Origin: Arabidopsis thaliana | Lineage: Eukaryota > Streptophyta > Magnoliopsida > Brassicales > Brassicaceae | Direction of reading: 5' to 3' | DNA length: 64,000 bases | Assembly (NCBI RefSeq): GCF_000001735.4 | Contig: NC_003075.7 | Location: 16,741,001 to 16,805,000, forward strand | Shown here: in pieces, positions 11,181-26,300 of the stretch | Layout: each line of letters starts with the position of its first letter | Numbering within the stretch: the stretch's first letter is position 1 | Made by a program: the position numbers and the translations under genes | The notes under the pieces: generated by a model | The model's database searches: none | Seen by the model: only the letters and a program-made list of their open reading frames with translations | What the model was told of the DNA's origin: nothing

Positions 11181-11635
11181 TAAATCATTGTACCCACAAA
11201 TTTTTTGTACATATAGAATACGTAAATGTTAACTAACACAAAACTAATACAACATTCTTTGAAACATTTAAGTTCTACCATTTCTTCTTTCTTTCTCAAC
11301 ATAAGAACTCAAAAATTCCAAGGAACAAGAATTTTACAACTTTTATGGTTGCAATTGTTACATATTTTATTATATTGATAATTGGAAAAAATTACTTTAT
11401 GGTATGAAATTCTAGTATCGTATGCTTCAATGAGACAATGGGTTTGCTACTTTGCTTGCATGTGTCAACTAGTGGACTTGTTACTTTCGCACCAAGAAAC
11501 GATTTGCTCTGTTTTAATTGTCATGACGATTTGGGCCTATAATTAATTCAGGCCCATAAATTAAACAACCCCAAAATGGTCAAAATCAATTCATCTTCTT
11601 CGTGATGATCGTAATCACCAACCAGTGACCTAACA
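11181..11635. other. Spacer before the cyclase-family gene
   Basis: Holds the 3' flank of the DUF241 gene and the promoter and leader of the cyclase gene. GGGCCTATAATTAATTCAGGCCCATAAAT near 11533-11560 carries two GGCCCA/TGGGCC-type site II cores in inverted arrangement, a common element in Arabidopsis promoters of constitutively expressed genes. Confidence 0.4.
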
Positions 11636-12966
11636 ATGGCCGTTCCTCCATTATTCTTCCTCCTCACACTCCTCTCTCTCCCTTCTCTTCTTATCTCCGC
11701 CGGTGCTTCCAATGCCTATCCTTCTATTCCCGGAACCGCTCCTATCGACGGAGGTTTCACCGATGAACTTAAACCCATTCGCCGTGAAGTCTACGGGAAT
11801 GGCAAAATCTATGACATCAGTCACCGTTACACTCCGGAGATGCCGTCGTGGGACTCATCGGAAGGAATCGGACGGTTCCTATGGTTAGCTGCGAGTATGA
11901 AGAACGGATCTCTTGCTAATAACTCTGAAATGAAGATTCCCACGCACACTGGTACTCATGTTGATTCACCTGGTCACGTCTATGACAAGTATTACGATGC
12001 TGGCTTTGATGTTGACTCGCTTGATCTTCAAGTCCTCAATGGTATGATCTACAAATCCATTTTTTTTTTTTTCATTTTTGTATTATCTCTCAATTTGGTG
12101 AAGGATTTGGATTTTGCTTGTAGGTCTTGCGTTGTTGGTTGATGTTCCAAAGGATAAGAACATTACTGGTAAGTTGCGACTTTGATTGATTAGATTGATT
12201 GACTTCATAGTTTTGTGTGAGGTAGTGATTAGAAGACAGTGATGAGTGCTAATAAGAAGTTTGTGTTTAGGCGATGATCTTGTTCTTTGTATTGATTTGA
12301 TTGTGTAGCTGAAGTGATGAAATCTCTTCACATTCCAAAAGGAGTTAGTCGTGTGCTTTTCAGAACATTGAACACTGACAGGTAGTATTGATTCTAGAAC
12401 TTACCAGTAATAAGCTTTTGAGTTTCTGAAATGAGTGAAAACGTTTCAGGCGTCTTATGTTCAAGAAAGAATTTGATACAAGCTATGTCGGATTCATGAA
12501 GGATGGTGCGCAATGGTTGGTAGACAACACAGACATCAAACTTGTTGGTAATGAAGATTTCTGTTCTCCTTGTTTATATGAAGATTTGATTTTTTGACTT
12601 AGAATTGTTGGTTGTGTATTGGTGAAGTGATCTCTAAGCTGAGTTTTGGTGTATCAATGTCAAAATATAGGGATTGATTATCTATCAGTAGCTGCATATG
12701 ATGATCTTATTCCATCCCACCTAGTATTCCTAAAAGACCGGGTAAGCAAGCATTATTGTCCTTAAGTCTTGCTAACTAGATGAATCCAAAACAGTGTAGA
12801 TTTGATATTGATGGTTGAGAAAATCATAAAACCTTGACAGGAGACTATACTCGTGGAGGGGTTGAAGCTGGATGGTGTGAAGGCAGGACTCTACTCTGTC
12901 CATTGCTTACCTCTAAGACTGGTTGGAGCAGAAGGGTCTCCAATTCGTTGCATCCTCATCGATTGA
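11636..12966 (+). CDS. CYCLASE2: Secreted cyclase-family (kynurenine formamidase-like) protein
   Basis: Six exons: 11636-12041, 12124-12168, 12309-12381, 12450-12547, 12671-12741 and 12841-12966. They splice to 272 residues. A hydrophobic N-terminus (residues 5-21, rich in Leu, Phe and Ser) is a signal peptide, so the protein should enter the secretory pathway. The cyclase domain follows, with the signature [11 protein letters not shown] at residues 104-114; these histidines and aspartate bind metal in bacterial kynurenine formamidases. The plant members do not have an agreed substrate. NGS and NNS at residues 90-97 are possible N-glycosylation sites. I recognise it as At4g35220, known as CYCLASE2, a relative of CYCLASE1, which has been linked to programmed cell death control. 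Confidence 0.93.
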
Positions 12967-13764
12967 TTCTCTCCCATCACAAACCTGCCAAATCCGAAAT
13001 TGTCCGTAATCAAAAGCTTGCTTAGCTTATGAACTGAATATCAGTTTGTGCTAGATTTATGCAACCAATATGGAGATTGAAGTAGGAAGAAATAAGAGAG
13101 ATGCAGAGAAGACCAAGTTGATGATAATGAAGCACCGAAGAAAAAAGATTTTTCATTTCTATGTATATGTCAATAAATAAATTAAAAATTCTCTTAATCT
13201 GTCAAGGTTGTACTAATTATCAAATAGGGAAAAGTTCATAACATATAAATCCTTGTTGAAATAGGTTTTTGTTTTCCTGATCATATTCAGATTTGGTTTT
13301 ATGTCTTCAACCGTCTCTAATCTCTATAAATACAGAGGGTAATACTCGTAACCGACCGGAATCTTGCTTGCTGTCTCAACCATATATCAGTGTTTCGAGA
13401 CTTGTGACAAGGAAAAATCCAACGAGTGAGGCTACTTCGGGCTCTGCAACATCAAACATTCCTAAAGATGTAACTTTAGTCTATTTCTGTCAACATATTC
13501 TTAAGATGTAACTGTTTTTGTTCTTTCAATACAACGTCCTATGATTTATGTCAATAAAATAAACAATTTCTATAGACTGCAACGAGATGAATTCCCCCAT
13601 TAAGCTTATGTATTTGAAATTGAGCTTTACTAGCTTTGTGTTTACTTAAAATAAAAGGCTTTATATTCTTAAGTTGGGAATTATGATCAATAATGTTAAT
13701 TGGGCTTACAAAGAATGAGAGGGAGAGGCCCATTTAAGTTATTAACAATGACAACCAATAAAAA
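12967..13764. other. 3' flank of the cyclase gene and spacer
   Basis: AATAAATAAATTAAA-like polyadenylation signals lie near 13170-13186. An open frame of about 70 codons at 13293-13511 has no recognisable motif. No further gene is supported before the U6-type promoter. Confidence 0.45.
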
Positions 13765-13775
13765 GTCCCACATCG
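13765..13775 (+). promoter_or_regulatory. Upstream sequence element (USE) of a plant snRNA gene
   Basis: GTCCCACATCG matches the plant USE consensus RTCCCACATCG at every position. The gap to the TATA element at 13800 is 24 bp, the short spacing that specifies RNA polymerase III in plant snRNA promoters. Confidence 0.9.
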
Positions 13776-13799
13776 ATTACGTGAAGAGCAAAAGCTGCG

Positions 13800-13807
13800 T
13801 TTATAAA
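13800..13807 (+). promoter_or_regulatory. TATA element of the Pol III snRNA promoter
   Basis: TTTATAAA lies 24 bp after the USE and 23 bp before the U6-type transcript start. This matches the architecture of Arabidopsis U6 promoters. Confidence 0.85.
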
Positions 13808-13830
13808 GCGTTGGAGTGATCTAAGTCATT

Positions 13831-13850
13831 GTCCCTTCGGAGACATCCGA

Positions 13851-13882
<32 letters not shown>

Positions 13883-13926
13883 GGCCCTGCGATGACACGC
13901 ATAAATCGAGAAATGGTCCAAATTTT
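13831..13926 (+). ncRNA. U6 snRNA variant with internal stem-loop deletion (possibly a pseudogene)
   Basis: Begins GTCCCTTCGG and ends GGTCCAAATTTT, like plant U6. The ACAGAGA box (13866-13872), which pairs with the 5' splice site, and the catalytic AGC triad (13878-13880) are intact. Compared with the standard plant U6 sequence as I know it, two things differ. The 5' stem-loop has CTTCGGAGAC where GGGGAC is usual. About six bases are missing from the internal stem-loop: the segment after CATGGCCC reads TGCGATGACACGC, so the GCAAG loop region is lost. Its length is about 96 nt instead of about 102. The promoter and terminator look functional, so it may be transcribed but is unlikely to form a normal U6 core. 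It probably corresponds to At4g35225. Confidence 0.85.
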
Positions 13927-13930
13927 TTTT
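13923..13930 (+). terminator. Pol III oligo-T terminator
   Basis: A run of eight T directly follows GGTCCAAA at the end of the U6-type sequence. This is the standard termination signal for RNA polymerase III. Confidence 0.85.
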
Positions 13931-14324
13931 GCAAAATTTTCCACAACGATTCTTTTGGATTTCAAAATTATCCGAAAGAGAATCAGTACAATCTTGCTTA
14001 CTAATGCCATGAGTCTTAACATTGATTTGGAAAGCAAAATCACTCCACTTACACCATGTTAAGTCTGAGTTTGAAGAGCAGAAGAACATGATCGATGAAA
14101 AGAGCAATTTGTATTTTCGAAACATTTGACCATTAAAACTTACAACATGTATTGCATACAAACAAACATTCAATTGTTTTCTCTCCCTATGGTTACATTA
14201 CATCCCCAATCAAACAATCCAGCAACAAGTTTTTAACCGTATTTTTTCTTTCTCTTCTTCTTAAAAAGAATTCTTGAAGCTCATCAAATTTTACAACAAG
14301 ATGTAACACTTTGTGTCTCAAGAA
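13931..14324. other. Spacer and 3' UTR of BSK1
   Basis: AT-rich sequence covering the region just after the U6 terminator and the likely 3' UTR of the minus-strand BSK1 gene. No other feature is recognised. Confidence 0.5.
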
Positions 14325-17041
<2,717 letters not shown>

Positions 17042-20000
17042 CAAACTCTTTTTCCTTACCCAAGTCGGAAAGTGTTTCTCTTTCGCTCCTTGTAAGAGAG
17101 AGAAAGAGTTGATAGTGGTCGAAACAAATATAAAAATCCAATTTTTATTTCTTCTTTTTTCTTTTCAATTCTTCTGTTTTGACTCCTGAGGTAAGTTTCT
17201 GTGACATTGTCTCCTTCTTGTCAATATGGTACCACTAATATTAGATTATTAAAATTCAAAGATTAACACTTTGATTATAATTATGAAGTCGAATTATGTT
17301 TTATTTTAAAACAATGGATTTGAAAACTGCAGAGCCAAAAAAAAACAGAAGAAGCCAACTTCTTTTGTATACTACGATACTATAATACAATAAATTGATT
17401 CCGATGTCCAATGATTTAAAACATTGTGGTACCAAAAGAGATTTTGGAAAATCACATTATTGACAGCTCAAATTGTTTGTGAATGGAGTGACTTATCATC
17501 AACCATTCCTACTTTTGCTTTCTCGATTTTTTTCTTATTTATTCAACGAACATTCCCATTTCAACCCAAAGTTTTTTGTTTTGTTTTTCTTATAAATATT
17601 AAGTACCTAGCAACTTATTTCAAAAGGTAATTCGTACTTTGTGTATAAATGTAAAGAGAAGCGTGTGAAGAAAATATGAAGTTTTAGAAGTTGACTTTGT
17701 AACCTTGTGATATTTTGGATTTATGTGTTCTTTTGCATTATCGCATGCACTTGGTTTATTTTTCTGAATTATTGACGTGCCTTCTAAATAGAGTAGAAGT
17801 GAATATCAATTTTCTTAATGGATTTGACAGACTGACATATTTCTTTCCGTTTGAGTTCTGATTATCTTGTTTACCAAAAATGATTATTTCTTTGTGTTAT
17901 TCCTAGAAATAAACTGGAATCAAATCTCTTGGAATTAACCTTATTTTAAGAAGTTTACTCTCAAGGCAGAAATCTTTCTAAACCATAAAAGACAGTTTAT
18001 TTGCCTTTGGAACTATGTATTATTTGGAACCTAAGACAAATATGGCTAAATGTTATAAATTCTTTAAAATATGATTTTGCTAATTTAGAACCTCATATTA
18101 GAGATTACCAAATTTGAACTAGATGTAGTTACGCGGTACTTTTTTTAATAAAGACGGCTAGCCTAGTACTACAAAACATGGTCAAAATATGGATTAAGCT
18201 TCCAAACTTTCAACGGTTTACTTGTATATATTTTATTAATTATAGATAGATTATGTGGATATAACACCAAAATCCTACAGAAAATACACCGTAAAATTAT
18301 CAAACATTTGTACTTTCATTTTAATTTAGTTTGGAAACCTAGAAATACTATTTTTCAACATTAAAATCAATTATTACATTATATACACATTACTATTAAA
18401 CGATAAGTTGATATTTATCTTAAAATAATTTGATTGAGAAAATAATATAATAGTATCATTTAAAAAATGATCAAAGGTTTGGAAAAAAAAAACTGCAAAA
18501 TCTTAATGAATAAACTCCAATGACCACCCAAAAGGACAATAATTGGTATATTCTCAATTTAGATGTATGGAAATGAAAAGTATGCTTGCTATTTGTAATA
18601 CCCATCACATATAGCTTTGGGGAAAACAGAGCTTTAAGCTTTCAAGAACACAAGAGCTGTCTCTTTGTGTAGAAAAGGCAAAGAGTGAAGTGATCCGATG
18701 ATTCTCCAGAGTAATTGGCTTTTCTTATATGATTAGATGCTCAAGCACTATCTCTACTTATATTTTAATACTAAATAAGTACTGATTATTTAACCTTTGG
18801 TTGGATCGCAATAATAACTTCTGGCACTTATTCTCTGCATGTTATTAACTTTATTTCATTTTATTATTACTAATAAAGAGAAACAAAAAAAAAAGATTGA
18901 CACATGAGACGTCAAGTTCACGCTATTCATGTTAGGCACGGCAGCTTCAAGACGAGAACTATTGGCGCATGGACTAGTCGAGATTACTCTTGAGACCACT
19001 GGGTTTAAATATTGTTATAGTTTCACACGAATCATTGATGTTTGAAGCTGGCCAGAGGCCAGGCTAATGATTGGAAATAGTTCGCTAATCATGTTAGGCA
19101 CGGCAGCTTCAAGAACCGAGAACTATTGGCGCAGGTATAGTCGAGATTACTCTTGAGACGATTGGGTTTAAATATTATTATAGTTTCACGAGAATCATTA
19201 ATGTTTGAAGTGGTCAGTGGCCAGGCTAATGATTGGAAATAGTACTTCTCTATTTTATCGTACTATAGTTATCTAGCTAAGCCTAGTATCTTGTTGGCCA
19301 TGCATAATTGGATATCATGAAACACTAACTTTTAACGAATATCTCTTTCACGTAAATCGTTCACTACTTTTATCTCCGATCTACATAACATGGTTTTTTA
19401 AGAGCCAACACGAGAACGATGAGGCAAAACATAAAACTTCGCATGTTAAATATCAGTATTTATTTGATAACTAATTAGATTAGTTTATAATGCTGCGTAC
19501 GTTATATAGTTTCTGCAAATAGTTCGGTAAAAAGTAAAAACAGAAGGCGACCAGTATGATTTGAAAATCATGGATGTGATTTATTTACTTTGCAATGGTA
19601 CAAAATTATCGTTTACGAAAAGTTGGAAAGAGACGTGTGATGTGATCACTCCGAGACGTGAAAGAACAGAAGTTTTGTGAGTTTTATTTTTGGAGTTTCA
19701 GAGTTAATTGTAAAAATCTCATGTTGCAGTTTTGTGCGGAATGTATCAATACTATCCAAATGAACAACAAAGGCAAGGGAAGAAAAGTAAGTTCGTTTGG
19801 ATTTACTAAAGTAATCGATGAGAACAAGATTCTTATGGATGATCCTTGTTCTGCCACATTGTATTTTGGAACTTGTCCATTGTGATTGCGATTCTTTTGA
19901 ATAGTATGAAATTTTCCAAATCTAATAAGATTCGAATTGGTTTTTCTGTTTTGTCTTAGAATATAAACCGAACTTTACTCCACACTAAAAGTCAGTCCAT

Positions 20001-20478
20001 TTGCTCAAGAACAAAGCATATTTGGACAGAGAAATAATACACCGAGATCAAAAAAAAAAAAAAAAAAAGATTTGCCTGAGCTATATATATCCTACCTTAG
20101 GATTTTACAAAAAGAATTGTTGAGAATTATATCATAAGTTTTGTCCTAAGCGTCTTATCTACAAAGACCCAAACATTAAATTATTAGACTCAACTCATAT
20201 CTGTGACTTGTGTCATATGTGGCTACTAACTGTCAAGTTATCACAAACCTTTCTCCACCATGGCATCAAAACCATCCGGTTCAAAGCCAATTTCATAAAA
20301 TGCCTAGGTTCACCAGACGGTTCCTGCCTCCTCTTAGATCATCATCCTGAAAGGCGCTTTTTGCCCGAGTCTCAGACGCGCAAAACCGAGTATTCTGGCA
20401 TTGCAAGATCAGCAAACAGCTCGATCATGGGATTCAAATTGAATTGACAAGCAAACCTCTTCTTCCTGTTTTGCTTTT
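17042..20478. other. Long spacer between BSK1 and the DUF630/632 gene
   Basis: About 3.4 kb of AT-rich sequence with the BSK1 promoter at its left end. It holds the 162-bp tandem duplication listed separately and an A-tract near 20050-20068. A 41-codon ATG frame at 19760-19885 ends in CSATLYFGTCPL; it vaguely recalls defensin-like peptides but lacks the cysteine pattern, so it is not called as a gene. Confidence 0.5.
18921..19245. repeat. 162-bp tandem duplication
   Basis: Copy 1 runs from about 18921 to 19082 and copy 2 from about 19083 to 19245, head to tail. They share the CATGTTAGGCACGGCAGCTTCAAG block and the GGCCAGGCTAATGATTGGAAATAG end, with about 10 % substitutions and small indels. 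There is no coding frame. The divergence implies an old local duplication. Confidence 0.85.
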
Positions 20479-23324
20479 TTACTCCTCCTCTTCTTCCTCA
20501 AGTTCCCGTGGTGCAGTTTCTTCATTGGTGCGCTCTAAGAGATCCTCATAAGCTCTCATCGATTCAGCAGTGAATCTCTCCATAGCTTCAAAAATCCGTT
20601 GCAAACTACCTTGTAAACTATCGCTGCTAGTATCGCTTTGGTAAACAACGTTGCCGGATATCGAAAGACTGTTACCATCACCCGGTGCCACAAGAATCAT
20701 TTTCTTTTCCAATGCTTGAATCTCTCTCTGTATCCTCTGTTCTTCTCTGTCCATGTTCCTGACTTTCTTCTCTGAATCACCATGCCCCGTCATCATCGTA
20801 TCTAACCGATCTTGTTCCCAAAGCTGAAGCACACTTGTAGTGAAACTACGCATTGCCTCAATAACTTCCTTCTCAGATATCCTATCCAGAGCTTGAGACC
20901 ATTGGTTACAGATGACAAAGATAGGTGGAGCCCCAATCCTACCAGGTGAAAAGGGAACTATCCCATCAGGTGTTTCCTCAGGTTCATACAGAAGACATTT
21001 CATGAGCCATTTATTCAACTCTTTTACATAACCCTTCTGCGCACTAACCCAGCTAGAGAATCCCAATATCCAATTAATAAGTTCATGTCCAAGCAAACTC
21101 GTCGCTTCTAGATGTTCATCGCCTAGTTTCTTGCTTGCTCTTATCGGGCCTAAACCTTGTGCTTCCCTAATAGCTTGACATTGACTTTGATGACATTCAA
21201 GCATTGTTTTCCACATTCTTGTAAGCCTAATTAAAACCGATATCAACATTTGATTAGCGCTACAATTGCAAATATCTAGAACATTGTATATATTTGGAGA
21301 AGACAAGTTTATATTTACCCTTGAATCAATGCATTCAGTTGCGGCCACAGGTCTTCGTCTCTTATCTTATTAATCGTCACGGATATTTTGTCGACAACCT
21401 GAATCGCAATCCGTATTTTTGTGGACATATCTCTCACTAATTTCCGCGTTTTATCTACTTTGATAGCCTCGGCACCTCTTTGATCCAAACGCTTTAGCTT
21501 CCTAAGCTTTTTCTCGTGAGCTAGACGCAGTTTCTCCTCGGCCTACACAAAGAACAACTCTCTCTTCAGAACAAAGGAACAGAACAGAACCGAACAGTGT
21601 TCTAAGATCAAAGATTTGATACAAAAACAAAATCAACCATTACCTTGACTTCATGATAAAGCTTCTTCTCCCAAAGATGGAGCTTGTGCAACGTCGAAGA
21701 AAGATTCCTCGACCTCGAAGCAAGCTCTTCTTCAATATCTGCATAAGTAGGTGGCACAACAGCAGCAGCAGCAGACGAAGAAGTTCCTCCAGAGGTAGAA
21801 GGTAACGAAGGAGTAACACCGTGCAACATCTTCGAAGCAGCTGCTTCCAATTCACACGACACAAAACAAATACAAGTTCAAAACTTTACTTAACCAATTA
21901 CAGAAAGCTGAAAACTTTAAGTAACAACATTGTAAAAAGATCAAAGCTTTACCATGTTTACGACCATAAGGATGCTTCCCAACTTCAAGTAACTTAGCAA
22001 TCTCACTTCCTGACTCTGCAGCTTTCACGAATTGATTCTCAATCTCTTTCGCAACTTCAGGCACCGCACGTGGCCCTCCTCCTCCACCACCACCACGTGT
22101 CGCCGTGGCATTACTCCGCCGTTCCTCATCTTCAACAACCTTCTTCTCAACAACGTGAACTTCATACTCCATCCCTTCTTTCTCCACCGACACACTTGGT
22201 CTAGACTGATACGCAGATGCATCTCCGACATCACCTCCACCGCTAGTACTAGCACCGGATTTATCAAGCGGCGGAGACGGGGACTCTTCCCTCATCATGT
22301 GTACGGCGGCGGGATTTGGTTGGTGACCACCACCGGCGGCGAATTTTGGTTTGCCGTAAACTTCTTTAACAACTTCGTAATGTGAATCATCGTCTTCTAA
22401 ATCCGGTATACCTTCTTCTTCTCTTAACTCTCTCGAATCTCGACTCGGAGTATACGGAGGATAATAAGTATCAAAGGGATTCAAAAAATCCCAACCGTTA
22501 GACCTAGGCGGCGACGGTGGAGGTGGTGGCGGTTTTGTTGCTGCAGCAGTTGTAGAAGCAGAAGAAGAACCGTAGTATCCTGGTCCGGGTCCGGGTACTG
22601 GATTTGAGTATCCAAAATATGAATTTTGAGGAGGATATGGATATGAAGATGATGATTCGCCTATGTAGACTCGTTGAGGACTAGTTGGTCTTTGCTCATA
22701 GACAACTGAAGGAGGCATGGATTTGTTCTTCATGTAATTCATGTGCATATAACTTCCTCCTCCAGAGTAAGGATGCCCCATCATATCTGGATTCGGGTAC
22801 GGGTTTATATAACCCGGTTGTTGTTCCATGTATCCGCCCATTGGTGCTGATTCGGGAATAGGGAAATTGCCGAGATGGTGGTGGGGAGGAGAGTGGTGAT
22901 GCAACGAATCCAAATCCAAGTCGTCGTCGTCTTCTTCATCTTCGTCGGAATCTGAATCGAATTCGAGATGACCCGAATCAGAACCGGAACCCGAGTGAGC
23001 GTGGTTGTGGTTGTGGTGAGAAGAAGCAAGCTTTTGTTTTTTTGGGGAATTTGTTGCTTCGTCGTCAAGGTCACCTTTTCTCTGAGGAGGAAGATTAAGT
23101 CGAGGAGAATCACCGACGTTAGCGCCGCCGGAAGCGACGAAACGGTGGTGGTGATTGATGAAAAGATGGAGAGAGTGACCGATTTCTCGAAGCGAATGAG
23201 TGTAAGCCACGTGTGATTCAGCTAAAGCGTAACGTTGATGAATAGCAGCTTCTAAGAAAGCACAGCGTTCACGGCAAAGAGCAACCGCCGGAAGATCGTC
23301 AAGCTTAGAACTTGTACAACCCAT
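20479..23324 (-). CDS. DUF630/DUF632 (bZIP-like) plasma-membrane-associated protein
   Basis: Four exons in transcript order: 23324-21953, 21840-21644, 21542-21319 and 21226-20479. They encode 846 residues. The N-terminal DUF630 begins MGCTSSKLDDLPAVALCR; Gly2 and Cys3 suggest myristoylation and palmitoylation. The middle (about residues 70-440) is low-complexity, with acidic runs, His-rich segments and a run of prolines, which suggests disorder and SH3- or WW-type contacts. The DUF632 half contains a long Lys- and Leu-rich coiled-coil (AEEKLRLAHEKKLRKLKRL), often annotated as a leucine zipper, and an acidic C-terminus. The family function is poorly defined; rice and Arabidopsis members affect leaf rolling and nitrogen or immune signalling. 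A different first acceptor would alter the length slightly. It is At4g35240. A GA-run at about 23422-23440 lies in its leader. Confidence 0.9.
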
Positions 23325-26300
23325 AACACTCAATAATATGATTCCAAACCCAAAACAACAAAGAAAAAAAGAAACAAAAAAAAAAGAATCAACTTAAATT
23401 AAATTATAAAGAAAAAAAAAAAAGAGAGAGAGAGAGAGAGACCCAAGATTTGAAATCAGGTGTAGAGAATTGAAATTAAAAGACTTTTCGTAAAGAAAGA
23501 GAAAGAAAGGTAGGTGAGAGGAATAAGAGATGGAGGCGCATAAGGGGCAAAGATGGTGTGGGTTGATGTTGATAGAGATTACATACAAATGAAAGAAGTG
23601 ATTGTTTTCTCTATAAGATAAAAAAAGAGATAAAAATGAATGATATTAGCTGAAGAAGATGAAGAAGAAGAAAGAAAGAAAAAAAAAACAGCAAAAGGAC
23701 TGTGAAGGAATCTTGCCAGCACCGAGATTTTCGTCCGTTTCTTCCATAGGATTGAGTCGGTGTTTTTTTCTTTTCTTTTTTTTTATAATTTACCATAATC
23801 TCCTTTTTCAGAAAATTAATTAACCTGAAAATTCTTACACGGTAGATTTTTTTTGTTGGGAAAATTTAACCTTTTTAGGACAGTACTTTGAGAGAGATTC
23901 AGACATGGATCTTAGAAAAAGAGATACGGTAGTACTACTAGTAATTTTTGATCTTTATGTTAATAATAACGTGTAAGTATAAGTGGACTACTTTTCTACT
24001 TTGGCTTTGTGGTTTGGTTTGACGGTAACTTTGACTCGTTTTGACCATTTTTGTGTCATTCCCTTAATTATGTTCTTTAATTACGTAACGACAGTATTTG
24101 ATTTGGACAATTTAAATTCGACATGTTGATGGTAACGGGTAACGTAAGAAATTAAGTGATGAGATTCGTATTGAACTTATGTCTTGCTATTAATTAGTAG
24201 TAATTGATTTATTGATTATTCTCAAAGGAATGTAATGGAATTTGTTTTGATTTAAAATAGTACTACAGTTGTTGGTTTGGTGTGTTCAAACTAGAGACGT
24301 AACTAAAATCGATGTTTGTTAGCTTTCAGGCACTTCAGGCTTCAGGTGTGATGCTAACGTCGTCATGTTTCTTCCTCTCTCATTGACTAGACTGACTCTT
24401 TTTTGTTGAATTGATTTTTTATATTATCATCTGAACAAAACAAGCTTATTAGAAATTTAATTAGCATCTAGTAATCGATATCGATTGGTGAAACCAGCAC
24501 AAATAAAAACTAGTCAGAGTAAAAAAAACAGTAAACGAATAGTATAAAATAGTTTAAAATCTTAAGAGATAAACGTTATTAACGTTTTCGGTATTGCTAT
24601 TTGTTATTGAGATCGGTACTCCGCAAATTAAAACGGTATATATACTTTTTATCGTAGCATTAAAGGGTCAATTTAAACAAAATTGCAAGAGTCAACCATG
24701 TGTTTTGGGATTTTTTTAAAAAAATAAATAAATTTGGATCTTCACTCTATAACGTTTTTTTGGGCTGAAACAACGATGAGGGATTTTTTTTTTCTAATAT
24801 AGAATTTGTACATAATTCTGATAGTTACTGCTAAAATAACATTTCTTTAACTGCTTGAACTACTTATATATAAAATATTATGGACCTAAAAATCAAAATG
24901 AAGAAGGCTAAAAGTGCGTGACGAGGTGTGTGGACAATTTAAATGTAAACACACGAATAAAAGCTTGTAGCGAGAGTTGCAGGAGAGAAACTACTTGATA
25001 GCGCACTCAAGTATATAGTAACCCTTTAACGACATCGAAATCTTTGTTCTAAGGTGTTATGTTACTATCTTCAGATATCTGAAGAAACACGTGAATTTTG
25101 TTTGCGTTATATATGTTACGCACATTTATTTACATAGATATGTTTTAAAGAACATGCGAAAGACATGTTTCTACAAAACAAAACAAAACAGATATATTTT
25201 GATTAACCGGATTCACAATTTCGCACAACAACGATTTTTTAAAAACTTGTGTCGACCGACTAGAACGAACAGTCTAGAAGATATATATTACTGTATTAGT
25301 AATGACTATATATGCACATTGTCACAAGAAACCAAATCAGGTCCGTAGCGACAAAAAATGTGGTGACGAACTATATATATCACAAAAATAATGTAGAGAA
25401 ATCAAACAAAGCCTTCGGATATTTTGACATCCGATAAGGATGATACTTAGCATGGAAGCCTTGTAACTGATATATAAATGTTATTTACGCAGAATAACTT
25501 GATGCAGAAGCAACTCTTTTTGTCCCTTCTGTTTTCTTTTAACTTTTTTTTATTAAACTCTTTTTTCCTTTTTATATTTGTCTTGTTTTTTTTGGTCATA
25601 ATATTTGCCTTTTTGCTGCATATATGCTAGATCCTTTATCCTTTCCAAAATTAAGACAAATAAATTTGGTGTTTCACTTAATTGATATGTCTGCTTTTTT
25701 ATCGCACATGGTAACTGAAAGTAAAAAAAGAAAAGAAATTAAAGTATTCCTATTTTAGGTTAGTGTTTGAGTTGAATCAAATGATAAAAAAAGCTTATAC
25801 ATCTTTAGATTTAGCGCTAAGATTTCAACCAAAAACAAAATAATGCGTGTGATGATTTCGAATTGTAGTTGGCCATTTTAATGTTTTATATAGCAAAAAT
25901 CCATGTGTTTTCTCTACACAAAAAAAAAAAAAAAAAAAGAAGAAGAAGGGATAATTGGAACCATATACTGCTAAACAAATGAACCAACTTAATAAATTTC
26001 CGTTTAAAACATTTATTGTAACGAGACCAAATAAATCTTATTCACTGTATTGCAGATGATTCAATTAGTAATTGGCACTACTCTCTTTAGAAAAATGGTC
26101 CCTTGAATCTCTATACTTTTACCGTCCGAGATGAAAATGTTGACAAAACTCGTAACATCTCATGCCAACTCGCATGAACGAACATAATAGAGTATCCAAG
26201 TGCCACACTGTTACGAATTCATGAAAAGAGGATTATATAAATGGTACGTACGGGGAGTGTGGACAAAAGCCCAATTACTCAATAACATATATAGGTGGTT

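Noticed and set aside
13826..14173. A minus-strand frame of 115 codons across the U6-type unit
   Set aside because: It runs antisense through a structured RNA gene and its promoter-proximal flank, with no protein similarity.
22032..23216. Several plus-strand and out-of-frame minus-strand ORFs within the DUF630/632 gene
   Set aside because: They are shadows of the low-complexity coding exon; the sense frame carries the conserved domains.
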